DNA of 64,000 nt from Pelagicoccus mobilis (GCF_016595505.1 NZ_JAENIL010000021.1:57838-121837); one strand, 5' to 3'. Counted from the first letter of the stretch, positions 1 to 8,953 are shown. Program-made: numbers and translations. Notes: generated from the letters alone by a model not told the origin.

Positions 1-256
1 ACACCGGGGCTGAAACATATCCATCGGTGAACCGAATTCCTTCTCTGGCTAACCGATCGATGTTCTCCGTTCTGAACGCCGTACCGCCATAACAAGAAGG
101 GTCCGTATACCCCATGTCGTCGATGTTTATGAGAATTACGTTAGGTCTCTCGATCGCGCCTTTTTGATCTCCCCAGACAGGTGCACAACCAAGCGTAACT
201 ACCAAGAGGACACTCGCGATCCTCCCAAAAAAATAAACAATCTGATTCGTTTTCAT
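1..256 (-). CDS. Sulfatase, N-terminal fragment (runs off window)
   Basis: Only the first 85 codons are inside the window; the gene continues beyond base 1. Translation from the ATG at 256 gives a signal peptide with a possible lipobox (V-T-L-G-C, about residue 24), then the S1-sulfatase start: R-P-N-V-I-L-I-N followed by the metal-binding I-D-D-M-G-Y, and later E-N-I-D-R-L-A, which matches the usual T-P-N-I-D-R-L-A. The C-x-P-x-R active site must lie just past the edge. It follows the GH5-like gene by 16 bp on the same strand, so it is probably the last visible member of the same operon. Confidence 0.85.
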   Translation of the reverse strand, partial: MKTNQIVYFFGRIASVLLVVTLGCAPVWGDQKGAIERPNVILINIDDMGYTDPSCYGGTAFRTENIDRLAREGIRFTDGYVSAPV

Positions 257-272
257 ATTTTCCGTTCTACTT

Positions 273-1406
273 TTACCGCAATTCACGGATCGTCTGCTTA
301 ATAAATTCTACCTCAGCTTTTCTGTAGGGCGTACCGTCGCTTCGAAAGATGTCGTGAAACCACAGCGGAGGATCCTCCGGAGCAAGGGCAGGATCTCCCG
401 TGGGGATAGGAGAGGCCTCTCCCTTAACGAGCTTTCTACTGCTCCACGGCCACTTAGTGCCCGACTTACCGTCGACAAGCCCCCAGTTCCAACAGGCAAT
501 GTTCGCCTCCTTGAAGATAGGAAGGCACAATTCAAACGTATTGCCCGTCGATCTAGCCATGTATTCAGTACACCATACAGGTCTTCCATCAGCCTCGCGG
601 ATCGCAGTTTCGACGGACTCCTTGAAGGCGTCAGGTTCCATATAGGTGTGAAAACTGTAGATGTCGCTGTTCTTAGCGTTCATCTCCCTTGCTTCCTGGA
701 GCGAGCTTCCTTTCACGCATGCCGTCAGCGGCTGACTAGGCCTGACATCCCAAGCCCAATTCCATGTATCTCTCAACAGCTTCAAGGACTTGTTCTTTCC
801 ATGACCTGGCTCGTTATAAAGGTCCCAACCAAGCACTCGGCTATCGTCTTTAAAGCGAGTCAGAACGTTTTTAACATACCGCTCTAGTTCTTCGAGGCCC
901 TCCTGTGAATGGGTGCCTCCTTCATAAGCTAAGTTGAAGTGGTATCCAGGACTTTGCTTCCAACCGGAGTTATGGACACCTGGAATCAGCTCTGGCTGTT
1001 TTCCATACTTAGGCTGCGCACCGTGACAGTCATCGAAGAATACAAGCAGCGTTTTGATGCCCTTGGATTCACAGATAGACAAAAATTCATCGATCCTATC
1101 GAGGAAAGCCTCCCCCTCGTGTTTATACACTAAATCATGCAAATAAACGCGCACCGTATTGAAACCGAGATCACGAGCCATGGATAACTCACGCTCAATC
1201 GTCTCACAATCCCAAGTTGATGCCTGCCACATCTCTATCTGATTAATGGCTGTACTCGGTAGGAAATTACACCCCACTAACCAAGCTTGCTCACTGTACC
1301 ACTCATTCGCTTTATCAACGCTCCATTGCCGAGAAGATGAGCTTCCAAAGACCACTGTCGTGCCAAGACAAATGACACCGACTAACTTCAATACGAGATT
1401 CTTCAT
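273..1406 (-). CDS. Secreted clan GH-A glycoside hydrolase (GH5-like)
   Basis: 377 aa with a signal peptide (about residues 1-21). It looks like a (beta/alpha)8 clan GH-A enzyme: N-T-V-R-V-Y-L-H-D after strand 2, D-L-Y-N-E-P at 195-200 giving the acid/base Glu199, H-T-Y near 253, and W-C-T-E at 278-281 giving the nucleophile Glu281. Relatives are commonly labelled cellulase-family glycosylhydrolase or 1,4-beta-xylanase, but substrate is not proven by these motifs. Its start codon overlaps the stop of the upstream GH43-like gene (ATGA), so the two are translationally coupled and probably act on the same polysaccharide as the surrounding sulfatases. Confidence 0.82.
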   Translation of the reverse strand: MKNLVLKLVGVICLGTTVVFGSSSSRQWSVDKANEWYSEQAWLVGCNFLPSTAINQIEMWQASTWDCETIERELSMARDLGFNTVRVYLHDLVYKHEGEAFLDRIDEFLSICESKGIKTLLVFFDDCHGAQPKYGKQPELIPGVHNSGWKQSPGYHFNLAYEGGTHSQEGLEELERYVKNVLTRFKDDSRVLGWDLYNEPGHGKNKSLKLLRDTWNWAWDVRPSQPLTACVKGSSLQEAREMNAKNSDIYSFHTYMEPDAFKESVETAIREADGRPVWCTEYMARSTGNTFELCLPIFKEANIACWNWGLVDGKSGTKWPWSSRKLVKGEASPIPTGDPALAPEDPPLWFHDIFRSDGTPYRKAEVEFIKQTIRELR

Positions 1407-2575
1407 CTTAATCCAAAATCTTGAACTTCTTCAGGACCTGGTACCGCGTACGCAGGATCTTTTGCACGAATGTAGATATCGCCATCATCTAAAACTCTCA
1501 CATCCAGAGGCACAATGGTAGTACCGCGATGATTAATCGTTTGAGCCGTTTCTATGAGATCCCGATTTTGGATACCATCAGTATCGAGTGGGGGCGTATT
1601 GGCGTTGTAGAACGCGGTACACCACCACTTTCCGTCTCGAGTCTGAAAAGGAGTTCCGTGTCCGAGGAAGCGCCCCGCAAATTTGCGTGGCCCGTACGTT
1701 CCATCGATGGAATCAGACGTACAGTAGTAGAGATTATAGCAACCTTGACGCATCAAATCAGCCGACCACGCCGTACCGAAATGAACGTACTTTTCGCCGA
1801 TCTTACGAATCGTTGCTCCCTCGTGTCCAATGATTGAAATCTCTTTCCCCTTTGAGTTTACACGTGTGCCCGCTGGATCAATACGCGTAGGTTCAGCAGT
1901 GTAGTCGGTGAATGTACTATTAAGTGGAGCTACAAGCGTGTTCTCCCACAAAAGCCACCAGGTATCGCCATCCTTAAACAGAGATGGGTCATGCCGTCTG
2001 TATCCAAGATTCGCCCCCATCGGGTGGGTCCAAGGACCGGAGATGTCCGGTCCCGCACTCAAAGCAAAGTTAGCTTGCTTCGCCGGACAGTGAACCAAAG
2101 CCCAACGGTTCATCTCTGGAATCCAATGCACTTCTGGAGCCCATATGACGTTGCGAGGGTTCTCCTTATGAAAACTATCCTTCAGGGAAAACGGCGCACC
2201 GAGATACTCCCAATCGATCAAATCTTTGCTACGCCAAATGCGCACGACCTGCCCTACCGCTGACTCGTCTCCAAGACCCGGGTTGTAGGGATCAGTCTTC
2301 TCACGTGAATCACCAGGATTCATCGTAGTACCCGTCAAGTAATACATATCGTCCGGTCCCATGACTATGTACGGATCGCGAATCCAGTCATCCTTGATGA
2401 ACAAGGCACGGTCATGGCTTTTTAAGCCGGCTTCGATTTCGGCGCGTGACATTACGGGACGAACAGGGGCATCCAGAACACCATCTCTCAGTAGCAGGTC
2501 CTTTGGCGGATTCGCATTGCTCGCACAAGAGAGCCCCAGAGCTACGAGAGCCAAGCATATATTCAATTTATTCAT
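1403..2575 (-). CDS. GH43-like five-bladed beta-propeller glycosidase, probable lipoprotein
   Basis: 390 aa. The N-terminus ends in L-S-C (Cys17), compatible with a lipoprotein signal. The body has the blade-type repeats and acidic triad layout of GH43: W-I-R-D-P-Y (Asp67), R-H-D-P-S-L-F (Asp196) and G-H-E-G-A (Glu252), plus W-A-P-E-V-H in the second blade. The family includes beta-xylosidases, arabinofuranosidases and galactosidases; GH117-like activity cannot be excluded. The gene lies 13 bp after a sulfatase and overlaps the GH5-like gene by 4 bp, so a role in trimming a sulfated or xylose-containing glycan is inferred. Confidence 0.8.
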   Translation of the reverse strand: MNKLNICLALVALGLSCASNANPPKDLLLRDGVLDAPVRPVMSRAEIEAGLKSHDRALFIKDDWIRDPYIVMGPDDMYYLTGTTMNPGDSREKTDPYNPGLGDESAVGQVVRIWRSKDLIDWEYLGAPFSLKDSFHKENPRNVIWAPEVHWIPEMNRWALVHCPAKQANFALSAGPDISGPWTHPMGANLGYRRHDPSLFKDGDTWWLLWENTLVAPLNSTFTDYTAEPTRIDPAGTRVNSKGKEISIIGHEGATIRKIGEKYVHFGTAWSADLMRQGCYNLYYCTSDSIDGTYGPRKFAGRFLGHGTPFQTRDGKWWCTAFYNANTPPLDTDGIQNRDLIETAQTINHRGTTIVPLDVRVLDDGDIYIRAKDPAYAVPGPEEVQDFGLR

Positions 2576-2588
2576 ACAGTTCCATTTT

Positions 2589-3974
2589 TCACTCTGCGAT
2601 TAACCAATCCTTCGGAGCCACAAAACCTTCCGCCCCTATTAAATATGGGGGAATTGAGTCTTCTGGCTGAAGCCGGCGGAATGTAACTAACTTGCCGAAA
2701 AGTCGTTCAGTGGTTTCCGGGTTAACAGAGGCCAAATCTTCCGATTCGTTCGGGTCGGAATCCAATTTGAACAACTCGACACGTTGCCCCTCGATTCTCC
2801 CGCTTACGATGTCCGGCCCGTTTATTACTAGTTTCCAATCTCCCGAAATAACCGAATAGCACTCTTTGTCTCGTCCTGGCTGACCATGGTAGAAATAGAG
2901 GTCTCTTTCCGGAATCGTTTCCTCTCTGCCAGATAAAACACCGCCAAGGTCAACACCGTCTAGAGACAGCTCCAATGCCCCTGTATCCACGCCAGCAAGT
3001 TCCAAAACGGTTGGGGCAATATCCGTATACACCATGCGCTGACTAAGTTTTCGACCGCCGTCCCACTTTGGATAGCGTACGCAAGCCGGAACTCGCACTC
3101 CTCCCTCATAAGTAGTGAGCTTTCCGCCATTCAATGGGGCGTTACCTCCCTTTATTGAGTGGTGAGCTCCATTGTCGCTGAAAAACCATACGATAGTATC
3201 ATCTGCTTCACCCGTGTCCTCAATCGCCTCCAGGATCTGCCCTATAGCCTCGTCCATGGCTGTGATCATTGCGAAGTGGATCTGCGTGTTTTTGTGCTCG
3301 ATCCCTTTGTAGTGCTCAAGGTACTTCTCCGGCACCTGGTTTGGATTATGCGGAGCATTGAAGGGAATGTAACACAAATACGGTGCCTCTCCCTTGGCAG
3401 CTTCTCGAATGAATGCAGATGCATCCTGGCCGGTTAACTCAGTTATGTATCCATCAACTTGCAACGGTTCATCGTTCCGATGCCAATCCAACTCGCCGTC
3501 ACGTTCACGTGTGAAATAATCAATCGCCCCATTGTAGCAGCCCACAAAATCCGTAAATCCGCGGCTGTTTGGTTGCCACTCCCTCTTCCAGTGCCCCAAG
3601 TGCCACTTTCCAAAAATCCCCCGCCTTTCGTATCCAACTTCTGATAACGCCTCCGCCAGAGTCGTTTCGCTGGCAGGCAGACCAACCTCACGCCAAGGAG
3701 AAATCACTGCTCGAGCACGCCCGTAACGGATGGGGTACCTTCCAGTAAGCAAGCCAGCACGCGTCGGACTACACATTGGCGAAACATAGAAACGATCCAA
3801 TTCGATACCCTCCGCACACAGTCGGTCGAGGTTAGGCGTCTTCATAACCTCCCGATTGTGCCAACCGACTGAATTCCAGCCCAAATCATCAGCCAGAATA
3901 ATGACAACGTTTGGCTGCTCGGTCGCTTTGACAGCAGTACAGAAGCAAAGAAATGCAAAGACCAGCCGGATCAC
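2589..3974 (-). CDS. Sulfatase, S1 family (C-S-P-T-R type)
   Basis: 461 aa with a signal peptide ending near residue 18. The N-terminal metal site is L-A-D-D (29-30) and the formylglycine signature is C68-S-P-T-R72 followed by A-G-L-L-T-G. T-P-N-L-D-R-L-C, G-K-W-H-L-G and F-S-D-N-G-A are the other conserved blocks of the alkaline-phosphatase-like fold. Length is normal for arylsulfatase A-type enzymes. Its start overlaps the stop of the next upstream sulfatase by 4 bp. It presumably hydrolyses a sulfate ester on an algal glycan outside the cytoplasm after Cys-to-formylglycine maturation; exact linkage is unknown. Confidence 0.92.
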   Translation of the reverse strand: MIRLVFAFLCFCTAVKATEQPNVVIILADDLGWNSVGWHNREVMKTPNLDRLCAEGIELDRFYVSPMCSPTRAGLLTGRYPIRYGRARAVISPWREVGLPASETTLAEALSEVGYERRGIFGKWHLGHWKREWQPNSRGFTDFVGCYNGAIDYFTRERDGELDWHRNDEPLQVDGYITELTGQDASAFIREAAKGEAPYLCYIPFNAPHNPNQVPEKYLEHYKGIEHKNTQIHFAMITAMDEAIGQILEAIEDTGEADDTIVWFFSDNGAHHSIKGGNAPLNGGKLTTYEGGVRVPACVRYPKWDGGRKLSQRMVYTDIAPTVLELAGVDTGALELSLDGVDLGGVLSGREETIPERDLYFYHGQPGRDKECYSVISGDWKLVINGPDIVSGRIEGQRVELFKLDSDPNESEDLASVNPETTERLFGKLVTFRRLQPEDSIPPYLIGAEGFVAPKDWLIAE

Positions 3975-5653
3975 TCTTTCTTCTCCTTCTTCTTTTTAAC
4001 GGGTTTGGGATAAACCCGCTCTTGATCCGCCCAATGTTCCCACTGAGCCATCATACGTTCAGCTCTTTCTGGCTCGGAAGCGACTAAGTCGTTGAGCTCC
4101 GTTCGGTCATCTGAGAGATTGTAGAGTTCCCACTGTGCTCGCTGAACCCCTTCCTGAGCCGCTACACCACGACCGACTAGCTTCCAGTTACCGTCTATGA
4201 CAAAGGCATTGTTCTCATGCTCAGAAAACAACGGGCCGCTCCGCGGTATAGACTTTCCCTCGAACGCAGGCGATAGTGATACGCCTCGCAAAGGATGGAT
4301 GTCATTAGAGTCATAGATTTTCGGATACTGCGTGTCGGTCAGTTCCAATATTGTCGGCACTACATCAATTACCTGAGCAGGCGCGTCATACCATTCTGAC
4401 TGCGGCTGTATACCTATTGGCCAATGCACGAAAAACGGCGTCGCCGCACCACCTTCGTGCGTGTAGTGTTTGTAGAGTCGAAACGGTGTGCTGGAGACGT
4501 TGGCCCAAGCAGCACCATAGTTCATGTTGTGCTGCTGATTACGCTCTTCAGCATCCCAGATATTGAAGCGACCTAATGTTGGTCCCTCAGCACACGCCCC
4601 GTTGTCGGATAGGAACATGATAAGCGTATTGTCGAGCTGTCCGCTTTCTTCCAATACAGAAACCAACTTGCCGACATTCCAGTCTACCCGGTCGACCATA
4701 GCCGCATAAACAGCCATACGCATATCCATTTCTTTCTGCTTTTCAGCATCAAGGGAATCCCAAGCGGGCACCTTCTTGTCACGCAGCGATAACTCCCACT
4801 CTGGTTTTACCAACCCGATCTCGATCTGCCGTTGGTAACGTCGCTCACGAAGTTCATCCCACCCCATCATGTATTGGCCGACGTATTTCTCGATATCCTC
4901 TTCGTGCGCTTGGTGCGGCCAGTGGGGCGCCGTATAGGTCAGATAGAGGAAAAACGGTCGATCTTCGCCCTCTCGCTCCTCATTGATGAAACGAATCGCA
5001 TAATCTGTAAACGCGTCCGTTGTGTAATAAGGTCGGTCGGTAGTGCTCACCAATTCCTCAAGCTTTTCATTGCCAAACTGAATATGCCGCGGCTCCTCCG
5101 GAAAGAAGAAGCGAGTCGCTCCTGAGATGCAGCCGTAGAACTTCTCGAAGCCCCTCTGCAATGGCCAACGATCCTGTGAGTTGTAGCCGAGATGCCATTT
5201 GCCACTCATCAAAGTAGCGTATCCCGCGGGCTTCAGGACTTCAGCAATCGTCACACAATTGCGATTAAGGAAGCCGCGATAATTTGGGTACTGCTCTCCG
5301 TAGTCATGCCAATCACCAGTCGGTGGTGGCGGATTGGTCATGTGCCCGATCCCTGTTAAATGGGGGTGAAGCCCTGTCATCAGCGACGCACGGGTTGGGC
5401 AGCAACGAGAGGCGTTATAAAAGTTGGAAAAGCGAACACCTCCTGCTGCCAATCGATCAAGGTTCGGGGTTTTGATTTCGCCCCCGTAGCAGCCGATATC
5501 GGAGAAGCCCATATCGTCGACCATGATGATCACGATGTTCGGCTTGTCATGAGCTTGTCGAATTGGACGTTCCGACGCTATTGCAGATATCGCAAGCGTT
5601 AACGAGAAAAGAACCTGAAATAGTGTTTTCACTACTTTCTTTTGTGAACTCAT
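3971..5653 (-). CDS. Arylsulfatase, S1 family (C-C-P-T-R type)
   Basis: 560 aa, signal peptide followed by V-D-D-M-G-F (46-47 metal aspartates), K-T-P-N-L-D-R-L-A and the active-site C84-C-P-T-R88. G-K-W-H-L-G, H-W-P-H and L-S-D-N-G-A blocks are present. The longer middle domain resembles S1_4-type arylsulfatases. The tail is very basic and acidic (K-K-K-K-E-K-K-E). Between signal peptide and catalytic domain lies R-Q-A-H-D-K, which is encoded by a short repeat-like DNA element also seen in the sulfatase starting at 8551. The start overlaps the stop of the upstream sulfatase by 4 bp (ATGA). Confidence 0.92.
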   Translation of the reverse strand: MSSQKKVVKTLFQVLFSLTLAISAIASERPIRQAHDKPNIVIIMVDDMGFSDIGCYGGEIKTPNLDRLAAGGVRFSNFYNASRCCPTRASLMTGLHPHLTGIGHMTNPPPPTGDWHDYGEQYPNYRGFLNRNCVTIAEVLKPAGYATLMSGKWHLGYNSQDRWPLQRGFEKFYGCISGATRFFFPEEPRHIQFGNEKLEELVSTTDRPYYTTDAFTDYAIRFINEEREGEDRPFFLYLTYTAPHWPHQAHEEDIEKYVGQYMMGWDELRERRYQRQIEIGLVKPEWELSLRDKKVPAWDSLDAEKQKEMDMRMAVYAAMVDRVDWNVGKLVSVLEESGQLDNTLIMFLSDNGACAEGPTLGRFNIWDAEERNQQHNMNYGAAWANVSSTPFRLYKHYTHEGGAATPFFVHWPIGIQPQSEWYDAPAQVIDVVPTILELTDTQYPKIYDSNDIHPLRGVSLSPAFEGKSIPRSGPLFSEHENNAFVIDGNWKLVGRGVAAQEGVQRAQWELYNLSDDRTELNDLVASEPERAERMMAQWEHWADQERVYPKPVKKKKEKKE

Positions 5654-7095
5654 TTTCGGCGGCGATCTTTCCGTTTCCGCTCCTTAGCGGCCATTTCCGT
5701 TTCCACGCCGGCGTCACCTTGCTGCTTCATCCAACCATCAAGTTCCGCTTTCAGTCTCTTGAACTCTTCCGCATATTCAGGATTCCCCGCCAGATTTCTC
5801 ATCTCGAACGGATCTTTGCTCATGTCATAGAGTTCGTACTCGGGCCGCTTCCTATATCTGGATACCTGTTCCTGAGCAAAGGCATCGCCTGCTTCTGCCC
5901 TTCTTTCCCATGACTGAAACGTGGCGTTCTGGAAGGTCACCGAATTTTGGAATTCACCTTCGGGATTCAGATTCCAGATGAGCCTAAACCGTTTGTCGCG
6001 CACACTACGGATTCCAAACGCCTCAGGCCCCTTACCAATGCCACTCGATGTCTGAACTCCAAACGAGTAGTCGTGATGGTGATGCTCGTCACCTTTTAGC
6101 AAAGCAGTCAAACTTCGTCCGTCAAAGACCCCGTTCTCCACACGCCCTCCCGCCAACTCAATCAGAGTAGGAAGTACGTCAACATATTGAATCATCGCTT
6201 CTGAGACCGATGGCTCGATTTCCCCAGGCCAAACGAATACTCCAGCAGATCGCAGTCCTGAGTCGTAACAGGTCCACTTGCAGTGCGGAAAGTTAGACCC
6301 TTGCTCAGAAAGGAAGATAACGAGCGTGTTTTCCTCCACTCCACGTTTCTCCAAGATTCGGATACACTCCCCAACTTGCTCGTCCATGTAGGAAATTTCA
6401 GCATAGTACCGAGTCATCGCTTCTCTCGTTTCTGGCGTATCCACAAAATACGGAGGTAGTTTTAACGCTTCAGTTTCATACACTGAAGCATCTCCCCGAT
6501 TCCACGGCGAATGCGGTTGGTTGGACTGAACCATCAAGCACCAAGGCTCGTCACCTTGTTGTTCAACGAAGGAGTCAACTCGACTCAAATCCAAATCAAC
6601 TCCTTCTCCTTTGTCGTGATGGAGTCCACCCAGAAACTCAAAGGGGAAATTCTCCGCCGGCGCGTGGTGAGTTTTTCCGATGAGTGCGACCCGGTATCCG
6701 AGCGGACGAAGATAGTGCGGCACGCTCTTGATATGATCGTAGACGCGGCTGTGATTTGGGTGAGCTCCATTCCTAACCGGATGAATCCCAGTAAACAGGC
6801 TCATCCGAGTCGGAGCGCACATCGGAGCGGAATTAAAACAATACTCGAAACGCATTCCTCGTGCGGCCAAGGAATCAATATTCGGTGTATATACGTCCTT
6901 GTTACCATAGCAACCAAAGTCATGCCACGAGCAATCGTCCGCCAAAAAGAGCAGGATATTCGGTGTCACTCCAACTCGTCCAGAGGGGGGCCTTGATTCA
7001 CCAGAGCAATAACCAGTCAGGAAAACCAGCAGAAGCATTACCGTCGTGATCAACCAGTAGATACGTTCTATAAAAGGTGAACTAAAAGCCATCAT
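5650..7095 (-). CDS. Sulfatase, S1 family (C-A-P-T-R type, heparan N-sulfatase-like)
   Basis: 481 aa with a strongly hydrophobic N-terminal segment (about residues 12-28) as signal peptide or anchor. L-A-D-D-C-S-W at 51-54, T-P-N-I-D-S-L-A and C93-A-P-T-R97 mark the S1 catalytic core. The overall layout (G-C-Y-G-N, G-K-T-H-H-A, S-E-Q-G-S) resembles sulfamidase/S1_8-like enzymes rather than arylsulfatase A. The C-terminus is highly basic. It overlaps the upstream sulfatase by 14 bp and the downstream one by 4 bp, so it is an interior gene of the 8551-to-1 operon. Confidence 0.9.
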   Translation of the reverse strand: MMAFSSPFIERIYWLITTVMLLLVFLTGYCSGESRPPSGRVGVTPNILLFLADDCSWHDFGCYGNKDVYTPNIDSLAARGMRFEYCFNSAPMCAPTRMSLFTGIHPVRNGAHPNHSRVYDHIKSVPHYLRPLGYRVALIGKTHHAPAENFPFEFLGGLHHDKGEGVDLDLSRVDSFVEQQGDEPWCLMVQSNQPHSPWNRGDASVYETEALKLPPYFVDTPETREAMTRYYAEISYMDEQVGECIRILEKRGVEENTLVIFLSEQGSNFPHCKWTCYDSGLRSAGVFVWPGEIEPSVSEAMIQYVDVLPTLIELAGGRVENGVFDGRSLTALLKGDEHHHHDYSFGVQTSSGIGKGPEAFGIRSVRDKRFRLIWNLNPEGEFQNSVTFQNATFQSWERRAEAGDAFAQEQVSRYRKRPEYELYDMSKDPFEMRNLAGNPEYAEEFKRLKAELDGWMKQQGDAGVETEMAAKERKRKDRRRK

Positions 7096-8551
7096 AGTAT
7101 GTATCCATTTCTTCCCACCATGAAATCAAATGGGGCATCATAAGTTCGACCTTTCGAGGCTTCTTCTTCGCGAGATTAAGAGTCTCCCCCGGATCCTTCT
7201 TCATATTGAAGAGCTTCAGTTCGGAACCGTCCTGATTCACTAAAAGCTTCCAATCCCCCGCACGCATAGCGATCCGCGGGCTTACGTGCTCTGGCTTGCC
7301 TGGGCGTATGCCGCGATCATAGGTGCCAAACTCCCAGAAGACAGGCGTCTCTCGTTTCATCGGCAAACCAAGCAAAGCCTCCGACAGGTCGATACCATCC
7401 AACTCGGTACCCTCGGGAATCGTAGAGCCTGTAAGGCTCGCGAGACTCGGCAGAATATCGATCGCTGCCAAAACCGTAGACTCATCAACTTGTCCAGCTC
7501 TGATCTTTGCCGGCCAACGTATCATAAACGGCATACGGATACCGCCTTCGTATAGACTCCACTTTCGGCCAAAGAATGGTCCCGTGAACCCGGGTGGTTC
7601 GACATTCGCATCGTAGTAACGTTTCCAATCTGTCGGACCGTTGTCACTGGTGAGGATCACGATCGTGTCTTGTGTGAGTCCACGCTCGTCAATCGCCTTC
7701 AGCAGGCGACCGATCTGGCGATCCATCTCGTCGAGGATCGCAAAAAACTTGTCCTCCCACTCGCTGCGACCTTTCCCCTTCCATTTCGCTAATTGCTCCG
7801 CCGAAGGTTCGTGCCAATCATGAACGTCATTTGGGAAGACGTTCACTAGAAACGGACGTTCCTTGTTGCGATCAATGAAATCGATCGCCCGATCCACATA
7901 GGTCTCTGTGGTCTTGTGTTTCGGAAGCTCCAGGATTTCGCCTTGCCCGTGATTCCAGCTCAGCTTCTGGTTTCCTGTCTTAGACCAGAGGATACGGTCG
8001 CCAAGACCTTCAAAGGAGACGAGCGACTCATTGTATCCATAAGCTTGTGGCAATGGAGCGTCATCCACGTCACGACCACCACCTATATGCCATTTGCCAA
8101 AGTGAGCCGTGGCGTAGCCATTCGCTTTGAGCATCTTGGCGTATGTGAAGCGATCTGGGTCCAGAAAGTCCGGCATCTTCCGCTTTCTGTTGTTCTTTCG
8201 GTAATTCAGATAGGAGTGTATCCGTTCGCGCTGCGGATATATCCCCGTGTTCAAGGCGACTCGAGAGGCTGAGCAGATCGGAGAATTTACATAAAAGTTT
8301 GTGAGCTTCAGTCCCTCTTCCGCCAACCTGTCCATGTTTGGAGTCGGAACCTCAGTCAGTCCGAATGCCCCGATATCTCCATACCCCATGTCATCGATGA
8401 AGATCATCACGACATTCTGCTTACCATGAGCGTGTCGAACTGGCTTTTGTTCGGCATTTAAATCGTTTGCCAAGCACCACGCGAGCAAACCGCAGAGCAG
8501 CGTCGCTCCGCACCATTTTCTAACCGAACAAGATCTGCCCATACTTCGCAT
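7082..8551 (-). CDS. Sulfatase, S1 family (C-S-A-S-R type)
   Basis: 489 aa. A signal peptide (about 1-33) is followed by the short insert K-P-V-R-H-A-H-G-K, then I-D-D-M-G-Y (53-54) and C93-S-A-S-R97, where Ala replaces the usual Pro of C-x-P-x-R; this variant occurs in known S1 subfamilies. G-K-W-H-I-G and T-S-D-N-G-P are present. It is the first gene after a 408-bp gap that contains a terminator for the previous transcript and a 12-bp palindrome, so it probably heads the sulfatase-GH43-GH5 operon. Confidence 0.9.
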   Translation of the reverse strand: MRSMGRSCSVRKWCGATLLCGLLAWCLANDLNAEQKPVRHAHGKQNVVMIFIDDMGYGDIGAFGLTEVPTPNMDRLAEEGLKLTNFYVNSPICSASRVALNTGIYPQRERIHSYLNYRKNNRKRKMPDFLDPDRFTYAKMLKANGYATAHFGKWHIGGGRDVDDAPLPQAYGYNESLVSFEGLGDRILWSKTGNQKLSWNHGQGEILELPKHKTTETYVDRAIDFIDRNKERPFLVNVFPNDVHDWHEPSAEQLAKWKGKGRSEWEDKFFAILDEMDRQIGRLLKAIDERGLTQDTIVILTSDNGPTDWKRYYDANVEPPGFTGPFFGRKWSLYEGGIRMPFMIRWPAKIRAGQVDESTVLAAIDILPSLASLTGSTIPEGTELDGIDLSEALLGLPMKRETPVFWEFGTYDRGIRPGKPEHVSPRIAMRAGDWKLLVNQDGSELKLFNMKKDPGETLNLAKKKPRKVELMMPHLISWWEEMDTYYDGF

Positions 8552-8648
8552 CTATGGTAATCGCTTTGCCGACGAGGAGCAAATTAGGACAGAAAACTGA
8601 ATTAATTTTCGAAAGACTCCGAAAGCGTACTTTTTAGCGTATATCGGA

Positions 8649-8660
8649 GGGATATATCCC
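8649..8660. promoter_or_regulatory. Perfect 12-bp palindrome, candidate operator
   Basis: GGGATATATCCC, identical on both strands, about 100 bp upstream of the first sulfatase of the leftward operon. A dimeric regulator would fit such a site. The half-site TATATC is also present just upstream at 8640-8645 in inverted relation to GATATA at 8651. Function is inferred only from symmetry and position. Confidence 0.4.
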
Positions 8661-8802
8661 GCATAGACACCGTTTTGCGGCGAGTTCCGCCTAGCGAGTT
8701 TTCCGAGACTCGTTTTTCTCTACGAGCTCGATTTTTTTTTGGGGGATCATCAAAAGCAGTAAGATCAGGTCGGTTTGACAGTAGTAAGAAAAGTACTCTC
8801 AG

Positions 8803-8863
8803 GTGGGGCAGCCGCTCCGCGGGTGACTGACAAGAACAAACGCCCGCGGAGCGGCCGTTCCAC
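8803..8863. repeat. GC-rich palindromic intergenic repeat (REP-like)
   Basis: Thirteen-base perfect inverted repeat (GCCGCTCCGCGGG at 8811-8823 and its complement at 8843-8855) around a 19-nt loop, with an outer GTGG/CCAC pair at 8803 and 8860. No T-run follows on either strand, so it is unlikely to be a simple terminator. It resembles the other GC-rich palindromes near 25.1 and 42.1 kb in position (gene ends or gaps) and composition. Confidence 0.6.
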
Positions 8864-8904
8864 CATCAGGCCGACGTATTTCCACTGCGCTAGCGGATGA
8901 ACCG

Positions 8905-8953
8905 AAAAACTTGAGGTGTCGTTCCGATTCGTAGTTATCAAAAACGACACCTC
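8905..8953 (-). terminator. Rho-independent terminator after the 620-aa sulfatase
   Basis: An 11-bp perfect stem (8943-8953 with 8913-8923, GAGGTGTCGTT and complement) begins 7 bp after the stop codon at 8960 on the minus strand and is followed by a run of five T (8905-8909 complement). The loop is long (19 nt), which lowers confidence a little. It separates the 13909-8960 transcription unit from the next operon. Confidence 0.7.

Larger units (their letters stand above)
8552..8904. other. Intergenic upstream region of the sulfatase/GH operon
   Basis: No credible gene. Going upstream from the ATG at 8551 it holds an AT-rich stretch with CGAAAG repeated at 8610 and 8620, a perfect 12-bp palindrome (8649-8660), a run of nine T followed by five G (8732-8745) and a 13-bp GC-rich inverted repeat (8811-8855). 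Because a terminator for the upstream gene lies at 8905-8953, a promoter for the leftward operon should be in here; I could not fix -35/-10 boxes with confidence. Confidence 0.6.

Noticed and set aside
354..887. 177-aa plus-strand frame opposite the GH5-like gene
   Set aside because: Shadow frame; the minus-strand protein has catalytic motifs and a signal peptide.
8732..8745. Nine T followed by five G as a terminator
   Set aside because: No stable stem precedes the T-run on either strand close enough.
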